NCBI GenBank assembly: GCA_944739405.2
Contig: OX123200.2
Coordinates: forward strand, 4,976,761-5,040,760
DNA length: 64,000 nt
DNA from: Euclidia mi
Taxonomy: Eukaryota > Arthropoda > Insecta > Lepidoptera > Erebidae
Direction of reading: 5' to 3'
Below the pieces are notes generated by a model. That model was not told the origin of the DNA. It saw only the letters and a program-made list of their open reading frames with translations, and ran no database searches. A program made the position numbers and the translations under genes. Of the stretch, positions 36,201 to 40,773 are shown piece by piece. Each line of letters begins with the position of its first letter. Position 1 is the stretch's first letter.

Positions 36201-39117
36201 TAAAATTTTGTGCACAAATTCTGTGTGCCGTATTCACACTAAGGCAATTTTTCACTATTCCTCTACTAATTTCTACACATTTTTTTTTATTTCGCACCAA
36301 TGCATATAATATACCAAGCATCCAATTTTACGTAACTTGTAAGTTGGTTCTTACGGTAGGTACTGTAACTGAAAAGTCTACACATTTTCTTGGCACATGT
36401 TTACACATACTGTATACACAATCCACACTCAGCACAACACTTGAAGATTCACCTAGTTTGCATAACACTTCACAATATTATTTAACTCATCAATATTTAT
36501 AGCTGTCTTGTACTTATCTAATACTGCACTTATGTAACATAAATTACATGTAGTAATATTATGCTTATAGCAAGTGCTGGTTTAGACCTATATTATCTTG
36601 TATGGGATGGTGGTTTAAGTAGTTGCCTCATGACTGCCATTAGAAGTATAGGTTTGATGTTACACAGAAAAATTTGTACGACCAAAGACAAATAGTTTTG
36701 CTATTCCTAACAGAATATTATTTCCCTTGCCATCAAAACATTATACTACCTAAAATTGCAATAATAAAAAGATAGAGTTGATAACTTTAACCTCTACTTA
36801 TTACATATTGCAATTAATATTGTGTTATGTAGGCAAAGGTCAATACTCCAAACAGCTACAAAATTCCATTCAGGCAATATCAAGTTCACAATGACATATT
36901 GTTTCATTATTACACTATTGGTAAACACATTAAATGACTTTTTGTAAAGAGTCAACTTATTTTCTGCTAACTCAATAAATTTTGTTGGAAAATAATTGTG
37001 TTATTACACATTACCTGAATAATTCATATATGTTTAGTTAAAATAATGTAGTAGTAGTATAATGTAACTATTGCTTATGCTTGCACATAGTTTTTCCTCA
37101 ATACTGCCCTGACATCATTTAACACGTTCAAGACGGGGCCCGATTATGGTTACCTATTAGGTGGGCCGGCATAGGGTTTACAAGACCTGTTGGTGAACTT
37201 CAGTCATGGCCGGCATCAGGTTGAAAGGACCTGTTACACCTTTTGACATTAAATTCAAATATGTCATCCAGTTGAAGACTTTCTTAAATATTTTTTCCTG
37301 AAATGCATTGTTATTGTATCACTGCATAACAATATTAAACCCGTTTTTGAAAAAATAATAATTAAAGGGGGTTAAATTAGTTGTAAAATTATAGGATCTT
37401 ATACACCTGATCCCGGCACTAGTGTATATGATTGCTAGTGATGTCAAATGAAACGACTATATATTTGACAAAAAAATAAATTTATTTTCACCTCAAAAAC
37501 AGTATGCGCTTCATTATAACAGTCATGACAATATGTTTTTGCACATTGGGCACAATGAGTCATCACTTTTTTAACTTTTTTGGCAGCCTCTTTGCAACTA
37601 AGTGTTCTTTTTAGTTTATTGTAGCACCCAAAACAATTCCTTTTTTTTTGACCTTTTGTCAAGGAATGCTTATTGGCTTGATCTTCATCCTCACTTGCAT
37701 TATTATTGGTAGCCCGAACGTCGTATCAATATTTTGCTCCAGCTTTTCTGAACTTCTTTGTTCTCGTTAGTTGTCTCAGCGGAGTCACTTTCATCCGGGC
37801 ACATTAGTAGCATCCTTCTAGAACGTTTCATTTTGCACTTACACTTTAATTACAGGGCTAATTAGGAACGAATGCAAATAGAATATCGCAACGTCTAATT
37901 AATATGCACATCACTAATTAACTGACCTGTCACCAAGGGCCGGCTATCGGGTTATCAGGCATCGGGTCTTTTAGATCCGATATCCGTCCTGCAAGGACAA
38001 ACTTTCTTTGCAGGCCGTATCAGGTCTTCAAGATCCGATACAATATTTTTCCTTTTATTGGTACTATTTGGCGACAGAATACCAGTCAATATATCTGTCA
38101 CACGCTCACTACAAAAAATCCTAAAGAAAACTACCCCGGCCTATGCGATAGCAATAGAAATCTCTCTCCGGCCCGCGCAAATAGTTCACTTCAGATGTTT
38201 TCGACCCGATGCCGTCCTGAACGTGTTAAGGTAACATTCTTACTATTAGGCACTGAAAATTTGCAATGAACAGCTGATTTGGAGTTCTGAACAATTTTCG
38301 TTAGGTAATAAAACTATGTCATTGTTATAGTAAGTAAACGCTACTTAGAAATAAATTATTTTTCCTTAATTACAAATAAACAGTTCACTTACGTGTCAAT
38401 CTGGTCAATAGGCTCATATCTGCAGGTAGTGCGGATACTGGTGCTGGCGGATGCATGAACACACTTCGTAAAGCACATAGTCCTGCTTCTGCTACTTTAG
38501 TGCCTAATGGTGCTGTTTTTAGGAGGTCTACTAAAGCTGTTGCCGCACCTTGTTCAACTAAGGATCTTACATTTTCTGGTGTGCCTTTTGCTAATGAACC
38601 TGGCGAAAAGAAATCATTTTAAAATTTCTAGAATGTTTTTAAATGTTGCTTACACAATAAACAAAGAGTACTACTTGTTTAAACACCACAAAACAACAAC
38701 CCACTTTCAAAGTACCATTAAGAAATGTCTATAAATGAACTAAGTAAATAACATAAAAAATTATTAAAATGACACATTTATCTGTGATACATTACCGATT
38801 GTGATGGTGGCTTCCAGTTTTATGTTAGGATCAAGAGTATCATCAGACATCAACTGTAGAAGACGCGGCACTACTCCTTGTTGTATCACTGAGCTTTTCT
38901 GTCTGTTGCTGCCTATCACTGAGTTCTTCAGCATCACTAGAGCTTCCACTACTCTCTCGGGATCCGACGAATACAGCTCGTCGATATATGAACGTGAACT
39001 TTCGATATCCTATCGGCAAAATGTTATAGGTTAAGAACATAATCACAGACCCCAAAATAACACCAAATCTTAACATCTGTTTCAGTAACTCACCATGAAT
39101 ACTGTTATTTGTTGCAT
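6216..39117 (-). CDS. ARMC8: ARMC8 (armadillo repeat-containing protein 8), complete, 14 coding exons
   Basis: ARMC8 is an armadillo-repeat scaffold subunit of the CTLH/GID E3 ubiquitin ligase (yeast counterpart Gid5). I recognised it by exon translations that follow the known family protein from end to end, for example KNSVIGSNRQK (exon 2), ASLGANDEDIRK (exon 7), RLAAVRCLHSLSRSVQQLR (exon 8), LCNLLLEFSPAKEP (exon 9), NGIWALMNMAFQ (exon 10) and KTLGLLRNLLSTR (exon 11). The fourteen exons total 1962 nt, which is 653 residues plus TAA, close to the roughly 670 residues of vertebrate ARMC8. Exon phases match at every junction. The start ATG at 39117 has an in-frame TAA six codons upstream. The gene is head-to-head with ANKRD54. 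Introns are enlarged by transposons, and fragments of exons 5 and 7 are duplicated inside them. Identity is nearly certain; exact splice points are inferred by eye. Confidence 0.96.
6511..7804 (-). mobile_element. Mariner element with terminal inverted repeats
   Basis: Inverted ends: TATACGAGGGGAGTTCAATG near 6517 on the plus strand, mirrored near 7770-7808, flanked by TA. It contains the broken transposase at 6584-7646 and lies in the last intron of ARMC8. The immediate flanks on both sides are inverted copies of each other (see the palindrome entry). Confidence 0.88.
6584..7646 (-). pseudogene. Mariner transposase, disrupted
   Basis: DNA cut-and-paste transposase of the mariner family. In order on the minus strand: N-terminal helix-turn-helix region (EHRAVIKFLTKQGRAQKI, SLSTIQKWSSEFKRG, TIHTILHERLNLSKVSARW), first catalytic Asp in RIVTGDETWVHH, second in HDNAPVHKA, third in YSPDLAPSDYYLF. 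It is broken: an in-frame TGA at 7260-7262 replaces a sense codon after SARWVP, frameshifts occur near 7035 and 6990, and a segment around 6880-6990 is scrambled or lost. It cannot make an active enzyme. Confidence 0.9.
8560..8826. mobile_element. hAT-like MITE fragment
   Basis: The right border reads AGTTTGGGCACCACTG, the inverse of the CAGTGGTGCCCAAACT type of hAT terminus. A self-complementary GGGTCGCGACGCGACCC lies at 8605-8621. I do not find a matching left terminus, so it is truncated or diverged. It ends about 20 bp from the ARMC8 exon 13 donor. Confidence 0.45.
8847..9016 (-). CDS. ARMC8: ARMC8 exon 13 (residues 585-641)
   Basis: Acceptor TATGTGTCAG, ending in phase 2. It is GC-rich and arginine/alanine-rich (AALFVAGNLVWRGEAGAAAR, then ELGVLRALKLLR), matching the family's FCISNLIWNEEEG segment. 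The donor GTTAGT lies inside the HDK lysine codon and is off consensus. A hAT-like repeat end lies only about 20 bp beyond the donor. Confidence 0.92.
10136..10541 (+). mobile_element. GC-rich poly(A)-tailed retroposon, copy 1 (nested in the LINE)
   Basis: Flanked by target duplications AGGGTTAAGTACCT (10122-10135) and AGGGTTAAGTATCT (10542-10555) and ending in seven A. The first 300 bp or so match the 5' part of 15758-16366. The LINE reading frame continues on the other side. Confidence 0.8.
10718..10956 (+). mobile_element. SINE-like retroposon with a GTAT-type tail (nested in the LINE)
   Basis: Flanked by TAGACCTGTCCT at 10706-10717 and 10957-10968. It ends in a (GTAT)n microsatellite. 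The 3' half (CGCCACCTATTACGTGGGA ... CCTTCGGGGAAACAGGCG) matches a copy at 26385-26505. Confidence 0.8.
11440..12848. other. ARMC8 intron 12 remainder
   Basis: A short tandem run of CCGACCAATC / CTACCGATCC units lies at 11450-11500, possibly the LINE 3' tail. The rest is AT-rich and non-coding as far as I can see. Confidence 0.4.
12849..12995 (-). CDS. ARMC8: ARMC8 exon 12 (residues 536-584)
   Basis: Acceptor ending CACAG, donor GTGAGT, phase 0. It encodes AVIVVLEGSYPAEVKEQAL, CILGNIGDGEKAKDLIM and ANEDVLRKLVDYL, matching the family's VKEQTLCILANIADG segment. Confidence 0.95.
13430..13609 (-). CDS. ARMC8: ARMC8 exon 11 (residues 476-535)
   Basis: Acceptor GACATTACAG, donor GTATGT, phase 0. 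Sixty codons including EQKVKQRILCSLGTEQMFR, LLGDSDTRVIMKTLGLLRN and LLSTRHHIDAIM, all closely matching ARMC8. Confidence 0.96.
13948..14039 (-). CDS. ARMC8: ARMC8 exon 10 (residues 445-475)
   Basis: Acceptor TTTCGTAG, donor GTAAGA. It encodes AVEMLCNLTKRPEAALR and LNGIWALMNMAFQ, the latter nearly invariant in the family. Confidence 0.95.
14738..14873 (-). CDS. ARMC8: ARMC8 exon 9 (residues 400-445)
   Basis: Acceptor TGTTCTAG, ending in phase 1. It encodes DHAVWKPLMQLLNDSPGTE and CNLLLEFSPAKEPMLDQ. The donor is GTTGGT, off consensus, but it is the only one that keeps frame with exon 10. Confidence 0.94.
14904..15319 (-). repeat. gypsy LTR (3' LTR of the element)
   Basis: About 416 bp, near-identical to the other LTR apart from scattered substitutions and small indels, for instance loss of a CTGA near 15077 and an A near 14970. 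Inverted tips TGTTACG / CGTAACA. Confidence 0.92.
15331..15542 (-). pseudogene. gypsy integrase C-terminus (downstream piece)
   Basis: Reads VWLHNPIRSKGKSPKLQARW and GPYRIITRMNDITYRI, the GPY/F module at the end of Ty3/gypsy integrases, then VHVDRLARYYG. It follows directly on the piece ending at 17972 if the intervening Transib element is discounted. Confidence 0.88.
15758..16366 (+). mobile_element. GC-rich poly(A)-tailed retroposon, copy 2 (nested in Transib)
   Basis: Flanked by a 13-bp target duplication AGTGTGACCGTTA (15745-15757 and 16367-16379), ending in a run of more than 20 A. It starts CCCCGTGGGATCTCCACC, as does 10136-10541. No transposase or reverse transcriptase is encoded; the long open frames are due to high GC. 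It may be an internally deleted non-LTR element or a SINE. Confidence 0.88.
16735..17834 (+). pseudogene. Transib (RAG1-like) transposase, central catalytic part missing
   Basis: The N-terminal part runs to about 17405, with KNECDKIRLKWVRKQKGLD, then PATRYKKARIMLSA, then PYTPEEALAFFIANNFT and DVYRCYDYIAQVKTEC, which resembles the DEALAL...Y..Y..V..AK block of Transib proteins. The frame then changes. The C-terminal part starts NENLIRRFETILAAIASGYE and continues HLVHGANVIKYSIIPIGQMS, EEAFEDKNKEIRKVR and TSRYRTNYDIIKHLLMSSEP, corresponding to the region of RAG1 and Transib with the last catalytic Glu. The two Asp-bearing middle regions are absent. There are also in-frame stops near 16753 and 16840. 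Assignment rests on remembered family patterns plus the Transib-type ends. Confidence 0.8.
17972..18215 (-). pseudogene. gypsy integrase fragment (upstream piece)
   Basis: On the minus strand it reads FGVPLKIHSDQGRNFES, the conserved core around the second catalytic Asp of retroelement integrases, followed by a C-terminal portion with RQRMSEKMKTRYD. Frameshifts are present. It stops where the Transib element begins. Confidence 0.85.
18220..18969 (-). pseudogene. gypsy gag, 3'-truncated
   Basis: Gag-like structural protein of the LTR element. The open frame starts MPVMAKEETEGV right after the leader. Residues about 65-130 are a highly charged coiled coil made of repeated RRQEEQA heptads, then MLVHDKLETRV, then YKVPPFDGASSWSAYKIQFE, a segment typical of insect gypsy gag before the capsid core. 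The frame runs into integrase sequence near 18220, where an internal deletion joins gag to pol out of frame. Confidence 0.82.
18655..18775. repeat. 21-bp tandem repeat inside gag
   Basis: Five to six units of TGCTCCTCTTGACGGCGGGCC-like sequence (written here on the plus strand, 20-base core TGCTCCTCTTGACGGCGGGC). On the minus strand each unit encodes one heptad of the coiled coil. Confidence 0.9.
18996..19416 (-). repeat. gypsy LTR (5' LTR of the element)
   Basis: About 421 bp, direct repeat of 14904-15319. It contains TATTTATACC, a candidate TATA region in either orientation, and a GC-rich CCGTCCGCGCGG segment. Confidence 0.92.
20004..20075 (-). CDS. ARMC8: ARMC8 exon 8 (residues 376-399)
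   Basis: Acceptor TCTTTTCAG, donor GTAAAT, phase 0. All 24 codons, from VRLAAVRCLHSLSRS to QQLRTTFQ, match the family almost residue for residue. Confidence 0.95.
20476..23015 (+). mobile_element. CR1-like LINE, 5'-truncated
   Basis: Non-LTR retrotransposon whose 3' end is an (ATCT)n microsatellite after AATAAAGAATT, typical of CR1-group elements. Inserted in the ARMC8 exon array with CTATGTC on both sides (20469-20475 and 23016-23022), possibly a target duplication. The endonuclease domain is missing; the element begins in the linker before the reverse transcriptase. Confidence 0.9.
20601..22601 (+). pseudogene. CR1-like reverse transcriptase, nearly intact, one internal stop
   Basis: Copies the element's RNA into DNA at a nicked target. 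In order: linker (LPAPWLTDEIKILMKKK), finger motif SAWKDAQIVPIPKK, SGFRPGHSTTTAL, palm SLLDFSNAFNTVD, GVPQGGVLSPLLFAIFIN, catalytic HLYADDLQIYS, then thumb VNPTKTQVILIGSS. The only break after 20601 is an amber TAG at 22260-22262. The frame resumes at HVSEFRSRLKWLPIRLR and ends FDKSFAVQ-type C-terminal sequence (AVRLWNALPVEIRQ). Further stops lie upstream in the truncated linker. It looks like a young insertion. Confidence 0.9.
23060..23940 (-). repeat. 54-bp (18-codon) sub-repeats in copies B-D
   Basis: Upstream of KQGAFKC each of copies B, C and D has three units of LMTSLADIVNCPSAAAKH instead of the single one in exon 7 proper. The units are in frame and differ by a few bases, for example NSPSAAVK in copy B. 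Confidence 0.9.
23953..24168 (-). CDS. ARMC8: ARMC8 exon 7 (residues 304-375), the complete copy in a tandem array
   Basis: Acceptor AATCCGCAG, donor GTAAGT, phase 0 at both ends. It encodes VDTSLQRLAAISNHLM, then ADIVNCPSAAAKQGAFKC, then ASLGANDEDIRKRIIET, the best conserved stretch of ARMC8. This is the only copy in the array that has the 5' part of the exon and a plausible acceptor, so I take it as the functional one. Relative to vertebrate ARMC8 a loop of about 20 residues before the ASLGANDED block is missing. Confidence 0.94.
24427..24680 (-). mobile_element. SINE with (ATG)n-type tail, copy 1
   Basis: Minus-strand copy of the family seen at 34328 and 45089. It starts with the TCATCATCATCA tail, has AGTCCACTGCTGGAC and GGCCTACTAAACCACGCTGG, and is flanked by AATACGTATCAT on both sides (near 24419 and 24692). 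Confidence 0.8.
24830..24932 (-). CDS. ARMC8: ARMC8 exon 6 (residues 269-303)
   Basis: Acceptor TTATTACAG. It encodes ALPCLARLCTKEMPEDIRA and AAEALAYLAE, matching KTLPCLVRMCSKE and AETLAYL of the family. The donor GTATTC is weak, but it is the only one that joins exon 7 in phase 0. Confidence 0.92.
24975..25258 (+). mobile_element. Retroposon of the CCCGCGGTTTCACCCGCG type, with a 68-bp tandem tail
   Basis: Starts CCCGCGGTTTCACCCGCG and carries ATCGGTCCAGCGGTTCCAG, a motif shared with the elements at 50155, 59248 and 63668. A 68-bp segment starting ATATAAGCGAAAACAAAAAG is duplicated in tandem at 25119-25186 and 25187-25254. Confidence 0.7.
25260..27680. other. ARMC8 intron 5 interior
   Basis: AT-rich. 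It contains a SINE fragment at 26385-26505 (GCAATAGGCTCGCTCCCTATT ... CCTTCGGGGATACAGGCG, then an A-rich tail) related to 10718-10956. No coding signal is convincing; short open frames near 25614 and 26855 match nothing I know. Confidence 0.45.
27684..30221. mobile_element. Five head-to-tail Harbinger-derived MITEs
   Basis: Units start near 27685, 28182, 28671, 29167 and 29735 (about 487-570 bp). Each begins AAGCTGCGCGTCCAC, followed by CATCGGAATCGGAGCGTAC, and ends with its inverse. Adjacent units share one TTAA/TTTA-like junction, consistent with the 3-bp TWA target of Harbinger elements. Inside, a short frame starts MNDDVLITLVESYE, resembling the start of a MADF/Myb-type Harbinger protein. 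The fourth unit (29167-29734) is longer and reads MNDDVLIMLVERYEELYNL, with QLRRDNIWAEIGQI in a shifted frame, a more complete domain. Confidence 0.85.
30222..30780. other. Repeat-derived segment with scattered AATGTTGG-type motifs
   Basis: A GC-rich core (30430-30610: ACGGACTGTCCCTCAAAGGG, CTCCCCCTAGATGTTCGG) reminiscent of the untranslated ends of a non-LTR element is flanked by repeated short motifs such as AATGTTGGTAAAAT, GAATGTTACC and AATGTTAGGAAA. I cannot name the family. Confidence 0.4.
30810..31080. repeat. 18-bp minisatellite (TTTTGGTAGGAATAGTAG)
   Basis: About fifteen diverged units. It keeps frames open on both strands; one plus-strand frame reads SSFDRNSSFDRN-type sequence, another is valine/isoleucine-rich. 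No start, splice or homology supports a real protein. Confidence 0.85.
31552..31709. repeat. 44-bp tandem repeat with a palindromic core
   Basis: Nearly four units, each with GACATGAATTCATGTC (a perfect palindrome in the second unit), then GTCGGCAAATCAGGG and TACTTTTTCG. Confidence 0.85.
31728..31771 (-). pseudogene. ARMC8: Partial duplicate of ARMC8 exon 5
   Basis: 44 bp that match 31871-31914 inside exon 5 with two or three differences (CACCAGCACCTGCAGCAGCT is identical). It lies in intron 5, just downstream of the true exon in transcription order, and has no splice sites of its own. Confidence 0.85.
31798..31932 (-). CDS. ARMC8: ARMC8 exon 5 (residues 224-269)
   Basis: Acceptor GTCTGCAG, donor GTCAGT, phase 2 at both ends. 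It encodes IPELLQVLVSRDKPLLVAM, then ARCLTFMHRAGAL, matching the family's KCLTYMCRAGAI. A partial copy of this exon lies just downstream at 31728-31771. Confidence 0.94.
32230..32595 (+). repeat. Left arm of a 366-bp inverted duplication
   Basis: Reverse complement of 33979-34344 with a few percent differences. The outer end contains about 20 bp of a SINE head (CCGTCACCACACGGAC), so this arm is a copy made after the SINE had inserted in the right arm. Confidence 0.9.
33526..33789. mobile_element. TA-flanked MITE, copy 2
   Basis: Near-identical to 2162-2426, with TA borders and ends ATAGGGTTGTTT / GGAAACTTCCCTAT. It lies in the spacer of the inverted duplication. Confidence 0.7.
33979..34344 (-). 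repeat. Right arm of the 366-bp inverted duplication
   Basis: Pairs with 32230-32595 across a spacer of about 1.38 kb. Its outer end runs into the complete SINE at 34328-34560. Confidence 0.9.
34328..34560 (+). mobile_element. SINE with (ATG)n-type tail, copy 2
   Basis: Starts GCCCGTGTGGTGACGG and ends in TGATGATGATGATG. A 10-bp target duplication AGAACTAATT flanks it (34318-34327, 34561-34570). It contains CATCCCATGGGTGTCGTAAG and AGTCCAGCAGTGGAC. Confidence 0.88.
34820..34935 (+). mobile_element. LINE/SINE 3' tail abutting ARMC8 exon 4
   Basis: Reads GGGGGAGGCCTATATCCAGC, AGTGGACGTCTTACAGCTGA and ATGATGATG, a common lepidopteran non-LTR 3' end. It stops directly at the exon 4 donor GTGAGT. 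Confidence 0.65.
34941..35166 (-). CDS. ARMC8: ARMC8 exon 4 (residues 149-224)
   Basis: Acceptor TTGTCCACAG, donor GTGAGT, ending in phase 2. It is GC-rich and alanine-rich (AGAGAAAAALLAAPP) and ends LLANMCFENAAVAQVVLNT, the counterpart of the conserved CFSVLAFEN segment. The alanine run is not part of the usual family sequence. Confidence 0.92.
35290..35640 (-). pseudogene. Non-LTR retrotransposon C-terminal fragment
   Basis: On the minus strand, in broken frames, PESFRSQFGYCRHNLAK, then CGAPEQTMSHLLV, the Cys-rich C-terminal region of many LINE ORF2 proteins (pattern CDCG..EQT..HLL). Stops and frameshifts throughout. Confidence 0.55.
35640..37118. other. ARMC8 intron 3 interior
   Basis: A retroposon 3' tail (AAACTCTTCAGCTTTATTAT) is at 35745-35764. 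A 135-codon minus-strand frame at 35914-36321 resembles nothing I know and has no context supporting it. The rest is AT-rich. Confidence 0.4.
37119..38229 (-). mobile_element. piggyBac-like element 1, internally deleted
   Basis: Flanked by TTAA (37119-37122, 38226-38229). Inverted ends CACGTTCAAGACGG and CCGTCCTGAACGTG. Minus strand: a possible transposase start (MKRSRRMLLMCPDESDSAET) near 37830 and the Cys-rich C-terminal domain at 37444-37700. The whole catalytic core is missing. It sits in ARMC8 intron 3. Confidence 0.88.
37444..37700 (-). pseudogene. piggyBac transposase C-terminal Cys-rich domain remnant
   Basis: Reads RNCFGCYNKLKRTLSCKEAA, then THCAQCAKTYCHDCYNEAH, the zinc-binding CxxC...CxxC...CxxC/H module that in piggyBac proteins binds the transposon ends. 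It is preceded by an acidic stretch (NASEDEDQANKH). Confidence 0.8.
38393..38599 (-). CDS. ARMC8: ARMC8 exon 3 (residues 80-149)
   Basis: Acceptor TTTTCGCCAG, donor GTAAGT, phase 1 at both ends. It encodes GSLAKGTPENVRSLVEQG and LCALRSVFMHPPAPV, matching the second armadillo repeat of ARMC8. Confidence 0.94.
38796..39009 (-). CDS. ARMC8: ARMC8 exon 2 (residues 9-80)
   Basis: The intron ends at CCGATAG and the exon ends at a GTAATG donor in phase 1. It encodes YIDELYSSDPERVVEAL followed by the conserved KNSVIGSNRQK and VVPRLLQLM of the first armadillo repeat. Confidence 0.93.
39094..39117 (-). CDS. ARMC8: ARMC8 exon 1 (residues 1-8)
   Basis: Short first coding exon, read as MQQITVFM, ending in phase 0 at a GTGAGT donor. 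It is the least conserved part of the protein; the vertebrate N-terminus also differs here. The start was chosen because it lies in frame with exon 2 across an intron of about 84 bp and has an in-frame stop just upstream. A further 5' untranslated exon cannot be excluded. Confidence 0.75.
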
Positions 39118-39595
39118 GTTTTTGTCTGTGATTTACGCAGTATTGTTGGTAAAAATAACGTTCGAAATTTCTTCCGAGGCCGAATACGCTGTCAACTAGC
39201 CACCTGTCATTGAAGGATGCGTTCCTTTCTTGATTTTGTAAGAGCAGCAAGGGCTGCTTGAGCTTCACTTCAATTCAACGTGTTTCAGAAATGTGGCTGA
39301 CAAAAAAATTTTCAAGACAAAGTGCAAAAGTCTGAATTTTGTCTATGGTTTCTGACATGTTGCACAGTGTTGCCATACAAAAAATAAAAACAGGTTTTAG
39401 AAGAGAAATGAATGAATGACAGCTCTTCGCCAAGTATAAACAAGTATCTGGTTTACTTTCTTCTTTTATTCCTTTACAATAACAATTTTTAATTGAAGTG
39501 TGCTTATTATACGTAAGTAACACAACCACTACGTGCAGAAGCTTTTGTTTAATTGATTTATCAGTCACATATTCGGTTTCATCAGTTGTATCACC
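39118..39595. promoter_or_regulatory. Shared 5' region between ARMC8 and ANKRD54 (putative bidirectional promoter)
   Basis: About 480 bp separate the divergent start codons of ARMC8 (minus) and ANKRD54 (plus). No transposon is recognisable in it, in contrast to the surrounding introns. It must contain both 5' UTRs and at least the core promoters. I see no TATA box that clearly fits either gene. Overlapping open frames here on the minus strand do not resemble any family I know. Confidence 0.6.
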
Positions 39596-40396
39596 ATGAC
39601 TGATTCTGGCGTAGATACGAGTAATGAGAGCAGCGATAATCCAATATTTGATCACTCGCAGTGTATTTTAGAGTTCAGCCCACCTGCTATACCAATCAAT
39701 CTTGCTGGTCAGCCAATGCCCGTCGAATTTTTATCTGAACCTCATGATCATGTTGGCAAAATAAAGTGTTCTACAAAAGCTAGACATTGCAGACTGAAAT
39801 ATAGATACGGAGGTACTATTTGCTCATCAAGGAATCATAAACTGCGTTTTGCCGCCTCTACAAACAACATTGAACTTGTGGAGAAACTACTGTCATCAGG
39901 GGCTGACCCAAATTCGTCAGATGAACATAAGAGAAGTCCATTGCACTTAGCTGCATGTCGCGGCTATGTGGAAGTTGTTAGGTCTCTACTGAGACATGGT
40001 GCCAACCCAAACAATAAGGATACACTAGGTAATACACCATTGCATCTTGCTGCTTGCACTAATCATATACCAGTAGTCATAGAGCTGCTCGATGCTGGCA
40101 CTGATGTCAGCTCCCATGACAAGAATGGGCGAAACCCCATACAATTAGCACAAAGCAAGCTTAAGCTCATTCAAATGCGGCCTAGTGTTGCTGGAAGCTT
40201 TGAGGAGACTAAACAACTCATTGGAGAAATATGTTTAGTTGTCAAAATGATGTGTAAATATTTACAAATACAAAAAGCTGATGCTGGTGAGTTGGAATCT
40301 GTGCGTCAAAGACTAGAGAGAGTCAGCACTCGTGAGCAGGTTGACTCTGAAGTACAAAACTTACTTGACAGCCTGGATTCTCTCAAATTAAGATAA
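39596..40396 (+). CDS. ANKRD54: ANKRD54-like ankyrin repeat protein, single exon
   Basis: 266 residues, no intron. The N-terminus (about 1-75) is acidic and low-complexity, followed by a basic patch (KARHCRLKYRYGG). Ankyrin repeats start at about residue 80: LRFAASTNNIELVEKLLSSG, then SPLHLAACRGYVEVVRSLLR, then TPLHLAACTNHIPVVIELL, then NPIQLAQSKLKLIQ. The LGNTPLHLAACTNH block and the C-terminal region ending STREQVDSEVQNLLDSL match ANKRD54 closely. Vertebrate ANKRD54 shuttles between nucleus and cytoplasm and binds SH3-domain kinases; that role here is only inferred. The start lies in a good context (CACCATGA). It is divergent from ARMC8 and convergent with sphingosine kinase. Confidence 0.93.
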   Translation: MTDSGVDTSNESSDNPIFDHSQCILEFSPPAIPINLAGQPMPVEFLSEPHDHVGKIKCSTKARHCRLKYRYGGTICSSRNHKLRFAASTNNIELVEKLLSSGADPNSSDEHKRSPLHLAACRGYVEVVRSLLRHGANPNNKDTLGNTPLHLAACTNHIPVVIELLDAGTDVSSHDKNGRNPIQLAQSKLKLIQMRPSVAGSFEETKQLIGEICLVVKMMCKYLQIQKADAGELESVRQRLERVSTREQVDSEVQNLLDSLDSLKLR

Positions 40397-40767
40397 GTGG
40401 TTTTGGGTCGTTTACAAATTATGAAGACTGTTTAAGGTAAACTGTCTAATATTAAGAGCTCAGTTTTAATGTTTTAGATAATATTCTAGACTCGATAATG
40501 TTTTTGATAAATTGAGAAATTTTATTGATAAGAAAAAAATGCTAATAAATACTATTATCTATGTCCTATGGAAACTTTGTTTATAATTTGAGTGAAGGTT
40601 AATGTATTTAAAGTTGGCATCTAAGAGTTAATTATTTAGATAATTACAAAACTGTTTAATTTGTAATGCATGTTGATCACAAATGTACTTGTATGTTTGA
40701 AATAAGTCAAGCAAATATTTAGTTTTAAGTGTTCTAATAATTTAGTTTACTGTGGATTATAGGATGA

Positions 40768-40773
40768 AATAAA
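40768..40773 (+). terminator. ANKRD54 poly(A) signal AATAAA
   Basis: AATAAA about 370 bp past the ANKRD54 stop, followed by an AT-rich stretch and a GT-rich segment. It is the best-placed signal in the 3' flank. Confidence 0.55.

Noticed and set aside
35914..36321. 135-codon minus-strand frame with a hydrophobic segment
   Set aside because: Intronic, AT-rich, no recognisable domain and no splice or promoter context. Could be real but I cannot support it.
38843..39268. 141-codon minus-strand open frame overlapping ARMC8 exons 1-2
   Set aside because: It ignores the intron between them and uses a frame without homology; the spliced ARMC8 frame explains the region.
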